From Epiperipatus broadwayi (Eukaryota; Onychophora; Udeonychophora; Euonychophora; Peripatidae): a stretch of DNA of 64,000 nucleotides. The position numbers and the translations under genes are program-made. The notes beneath the pieces were generated by a model. It was not told the DNA's origin. It ran no database searches and worked only from the letters and a program-made list of their open reading frames with translations. Of the stretch, positions 59,949-64,000 are shown in pieces. The stretch is taken from positions 1 through 64,000 of the forward strand of contig JAQFVV010013291.1 of assembly GCA_028023455.1 (NCBI GenBank). The letters are read 5' to 3'. Numbering within the stretch: position 1 is the stretch's first letter; every line of letters begins with the position of its first letter.

Positions 59949-62900
59949 ACTTTAAAAATATGTTTTTGATATATCTAAACTTATGCATTAAGCTTTTAAT
60001 TACATGTGATAAATTCATTTTTAAAAAAATACTTATATCACATTAGTTATTTGGTGAGTAATATTTAATAATTTTATTTTACCACAAACTCTTTTCAAAA
60101 TAAAGACTGCATATATAAATGATCAACCTTATAGTTTAAATTTTAATTGAGCTATGTTAAGCAACATTCTAAAGGTTAATACACTGAACATTGAACTCAA
60201 ACTTTATATTACTAAAGCTTTATGAAATAAGTAGAAGTGATTTTTTTTTGTGAAGTTAAATAATATTAAATAAGGCTTTAAGTTGAATGTTGCCCTATTT
60301 AATGTCGGGCATCAGAGCTAACATTTTTATAATAACGGAAGAAAGAAAATAAAAGTGGATTTTTGCAAACCAATTTGACAACATAAGTTAGTTCGTCGAT
60401 ATAAATCATGCTTGGAAATGATATATTTCTAGTAATTATATATATATATTGAGAAAGAGAAAGAGATACATATATAAAAAGTTATATATATATATGTGTG
60501 TGTGTGTATGTGTAAACATATGTTTTATAAATTTATTTTTATAGTAAATATCAATGTTTATATAAATATCAATGTTTCTAGAGTATTATATACTGCAGAT
60601 AATTTTTACTTCTAGTGATTTTAAATTTTGCATTAAAATGAATTGTGTTTTTTTATTCTAATTTAAACATTTTCTTAATGTTAATAAAATTCACTACTAT
60701 TTTTTGCAATACAAAGTCTTTTTAGTAAATCACATTGTAATGATAATAGATTTTTAAAATTTTGAATAGTTTTTCATTATTTGAAGAATGTAATGTAAAA
60801 TTCCTAGAAAAAAATAATATACATTGATTTCAATTTAATTGTTAATTCTCTGCATAAAATATTCTTTTCCATCAATCTAACTGTAATAATTTTTTATATA
60901 TAATCTAAAATTGTAAGTTTACTTTAATCATTTTTACAAGTAAACGATTTAAATTAATTTATATTTTAATGGTAAAAGAATTTGATTTAAAAAAAAAAAA
61001 AAGACATTTTTATTGTCTGTCTCTAATCAAATTTTTCTCTTTTTCTCTCATTTATCTTTTCTTCATTTAATTATATTTTTACATTCTTTTGAAGTAATGA
61101 TGAAATATTTGCACTTTAAAAATGGTTCCATTTTAAAATAGTGTAAATTTATTGAAGTCTATATTTATTAAATCTTTTAAGATATGCATAAAAGTATATT
61201 CAAATTCATTTTTAAAAATTTGTATAATAAATATTGCAAATTATTTTTAAAAATTAGATTTGACACTTTTATCTATAGCATATTAAAAATGGGAGAACAA
61301 AAACTTAAATTCTGTTTTGTCTTGCAATATGATTTACACATAAAAGTAAAAAATATATAAACCGATTTTATTCCCAAATTAAAAAATAAATAAATTAGTT
61401 ATTGTTTTGAGTAAGATCCATAAAAATTTAGATAAGTGCCAAAATGTTAACCTAACAACAACAACAACAAAAAAAAACAACTATTGAAATGTGTCAACTT
61501 TCATATCTATTTTAGTATATTTTATAGATCTATTTAGAATTGATGTTAAAAAAAGAAAATAGACAATTATTTGTAAAAAAAAAAAAAAAAAAAAGAATGT
61601 TAAAAAAATGCTTTTATTCAAATAAATATTTTGCTTTTATTCACATAAATATTTTAAAAAGCAAAAAAATACATCAATTAAATAAAAATAAATTTTCTGT
61701 TAAATAATAGTTTATAAACAAACTTAAGATTAAAATTATTTTTAAACTAAATAATATAATGAATGATTAATTTACTAAAGTATTAGTAAAGAGTTTAACT
61801 GATTACAGTCAAGATTAAAAAGTGGGGATATGCTAATTTTAGGCAATCTGATTGGCTTCTCAGTTTATGATCAACCCCTTAGCGAAAAGTTTATAAATTA
61901 GCTAGTAAAAACTTGGATAGGGGGATTTTTTTAAATGAATATGGAGATTATTTCTGATTGTCAAAGAAACCTATCATTTAAAGTGTATAAATTATTTGAA
62001 ATTTATTATTTTCTATAGTGAAAAGTATAATTTTTTATTGTCACTAATTAATAAAGCATGGAGTAAATTTTAAAGTACCCTTCACCCACAATGGACACAT
62101 TATAACCACCAACTGATAATTTGAAAACTGGAGTTCAAGGTTAAGTTAATCAACAAGTAATTTAACAAACTCATAAGCATTAATTTTTATAAATTACCTT
62201 ACAATTGTTTTATCTATAACAGCCATAAAATATGTAATGTTACTGTAATGAATTTAAAATTATAATAGAAAGTGGTTTGGGAACTTTCCCTAATAGGAGA
62301 AAATTACAAGCAAACTATACAAAAAGTTATATCTGATTTTAATTGCTAAATAATTCTCTGGTAGACATGTAAAATGTTTTTTTATTGAAATGGAATGCTA
62401 TTTTAAATTAGACATATAGGTCATTAATTTCTACTAAACATTACAGAATTCACAGAAGTACATTGGAAATAATTAAATTATTTTATTAGGTTTAAAATTA
62501 GCAGTAATAACAACTCATACCAGTCTAAGTCTTATTAATTATGAGTTAATAGACTATTAATGCTAGAGTTTCTGAAATACTTTTACTGAAATTTTTAATA
62601 TTAAATGTCATAAATGTGATTTTACTTAACTGTATCGGAATTGTTATGATTATTAAATAAAATAATATTGTCTGCCAATATTATCTTTTTAGTTCACCTT
62701 AATTCCAAATTGCTAATTCATTATATTAATAATATTGTGAATTTTAAAAATACAATAGGATATTTATTGGATAGCTGGATTGTACCTTAAAATTAAATAA
62801 TTATAAACAGCAATAATCCTTTTAAAACCAACATTCTTTTTCAGTGTTCCATTTTCTTCCAGCTTAAAAGTGTTAAAAGTTTTTTTTAAAAGGAAAAGGG

Positions 62901-63495
62901 AGGGATTATCATTAATTAATAATTTTGGCAGTTCCCATATGATTAATAATAATTGGTTATTAAATGCTTGCTTGAAGCATCCAAAATATTGTGATTCTAA
63001 TAAATACATTGGAGAGGGATATTTACAAATATTTGTGTTAAATAATAAAATTTATATTGATAATATTACAGAAGATAATCTTCCATGTTCATTGTATATT
63101 CAAAGCTAAAAGCAGAAGTTGATGTTTTTGTATATTTCAATTGCTGTATACTCAGGAGGGAAGAAGTAATTTAATCATATTTATGGAGGAAAAATGCAGT
63201 GAGAAATGGAAAGTAATTATGATATTATTAAAAAGCAAAGAGCATTACAAGACCTTCAAAATAATTCTGCAGCTTAAATTGTTACATTCAAGTTTTTCCT
63301 TTCTTCACAGAAGAAATTTGAAGAAATCTTATTTAAGAATTTTTTAAAAAAAATTTATTATGTATTTTATTATACCTTATGTTTATTTAATATTTATAAG
63401 TGTTCAACAGTCAATTTTCTCATAAAACAAAAGGGATCCAAAGTTATGTTTCTATTGAAGTGTATATTTTTATTAAAAACTGATCACAAGAAAGA
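59111..63495. other. No gene recognised
   Basis: AT-rich. 59110-59560 may hold more of the decayed LINE but no block is clear. A T run and (TA)n array lie at 59902-59947, with small TA/TG arrays at 60438-60515. Frames 62870-63109 (79 codons, start MLKVFFKRKREG) and 63141-63347 (68 codons) are adjacent on the plus strand and Lys/Ile/Asn-rich; no domain is recognised and they may be chance. Confidence 0.4.
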
Positions 63496-63500
63496 TAAAA

Positions 63501-63812
63501 TTATATATTGCTTATAATAACTTCTCTCATATACATTTTAATGCAAAAAAAAAAATTAATAAAACTTCTTTATTTTCCTGACAGTTTCGACTATACAGCA
63601 GTTTTCATCAGAGCTGTATTAAAGGAGTCTATATTAAAAGAAGGTAGAACATTTTGAAAAAAGTCAGTTATTTAAAAGATAGAAGAAATTGATAATTCTC
63701 TGATGAAGACTACTGAACAGTCAAAACTGTCAGGAAAATAAAGAAGTTTTATTAAAAAAAAAATTTGCATTAAAGTGTATATGAAAAAAGTTATTATAAG
63801 CATTATATATAA
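63501..63812. mobile_element. 312-bp hairpin MITE
   Basis: Arms of about 110 bp: left TTATATATTGCTTATAATAA, inverse of right TTATATATAATGCTTATAAT, then TTTAATGCAAAAAAA, TAAAACTTCTTTATTTTCCT, GACAGTTT and ATCAGAG. The loop spans about 63616-63694. The arm contains CTGATGAAGACTACTGAACA, a style of sequence seen at ends of several animal retroelements. No coding. Confidence 0.82.
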
Positions 63813-64000
63813 ATGTATGAAGCAATGCAAAGAAAGTAAAGAAGAAGAAGAAGAGAATATACTTATAATAAAATAAAATTATTTAAGATAAAATTTTAAA
63901 CTTTTTTTTTGTTGTCTGCTTGATAAAGCTGCAATTACCAAATGATCATGAAAGATTAAATTCAATTTTGATTGAATCTAAGCATATTTAACATTTTATA
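63813..64000. other. No gene recognised
   Basis: AT-rich end of the window with a short GAAGAAGAAGAAGAG stretch near 63840. Confidence 0.4.

Noticed and set aside
62870-63347. Two adjacent plus-strand frames as exons of a gene
   Set aside because: Composition is as expected for AT-rich chance frames, with no recognised domain and no clear splice sites joining them.

Overview
This is a strongly A+T-rich stretch of animal-type nuclear DNA. It has long (TA)n arrays, few CpGs outside a few inserted elements, and no operons or dense coding. I find no complete host gene, no convincing multi-exon gene, no rRNA and no CRISPR array. Nearly everything I can name is a mobile element or its remains. The mix of Penelope-like elements, RTE-like and jockey-like LINEs, a Ty3/gypsy LTR element, piggyBac and many foldback MITEs suggests an invertebrate metazoan with a large repeat-rich genome. 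I cannot name the species or phylum from sequence alone.

Layout. 1-3100: featureless AT-rich DNA. 3100-6330: two Penelope-like element remnants, tail to tail in inverted orientation; the plus-strand one keeps decayed RT and linker/GIY-YIG blocks. 7691-9856: a CpG-richer 2.2 kb element bounded by TGTAACG/CGTTACA inside a (TA)n array. 10258-10991: piggyBac-type MITE. 11144-12471: TIR element holding a Penelope-related piece and a hairpin. 12530-17650: (TA)n arrays, small MITEs and a foldback element (15446-16002). 19495-20400: another Penelope 5' fragment. 22884-23405: three tandem-like repeats. 23480-24190: piggyBac transposase relic. 26788-27353: second copy of the foldback element. 27360-30760: decayed RTE-like LINE on the minus strand, with a tRNA-like insertion. 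32196-33760: hairpin elements.

34945-38124 is the best-preserved unit: a Ty3/gypsy element with two LTRs, a perfect ATATC target duplication, a gag-protease remnant and an internal deletion that joins protease to the integrase C-terminus. 39582-42285 is a DNA transposon with about 45 bp TIRs, an internal tandem array and a 6-bp target duplication; a tandem copy of its insertion site survives empty right beside it. 42861-43017 is a compound (TTC)n(TTA)n microsatellite. 46605-49709 holds two more TGTAACG-type insertions and a small TIR MITE. 54653-57824 holds small repeats and palindromes in (TA)n. 57826-59110 is a jockey-like LINE RT on the minus strand, split by a 712-bp TTAA-flanked piggyBac MITE. 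59110-64000 is mostly unassigned, ending in a hairpin MITE at 63501-63812.

How the parts relate. The piggyBac relic (23.5-24.2 kb) is of the family whose transposase mobilises TTAA-flanked MITEs such as those at 10.3, 54.8 and 58.1 kb, although no link between this relic and those MITEs is shown. Many hairpin elements sit directly against (TA)n arrays, which points to TA-targeted insertion or to arrays seeded by element ends. I see no evidence for a new functional system. The most informative items are the empty-site pair, the protease-integrase junction, and two palindromic elements with shared ends but unrelated cores. All identities were judged by eye; no database or alignment was run.
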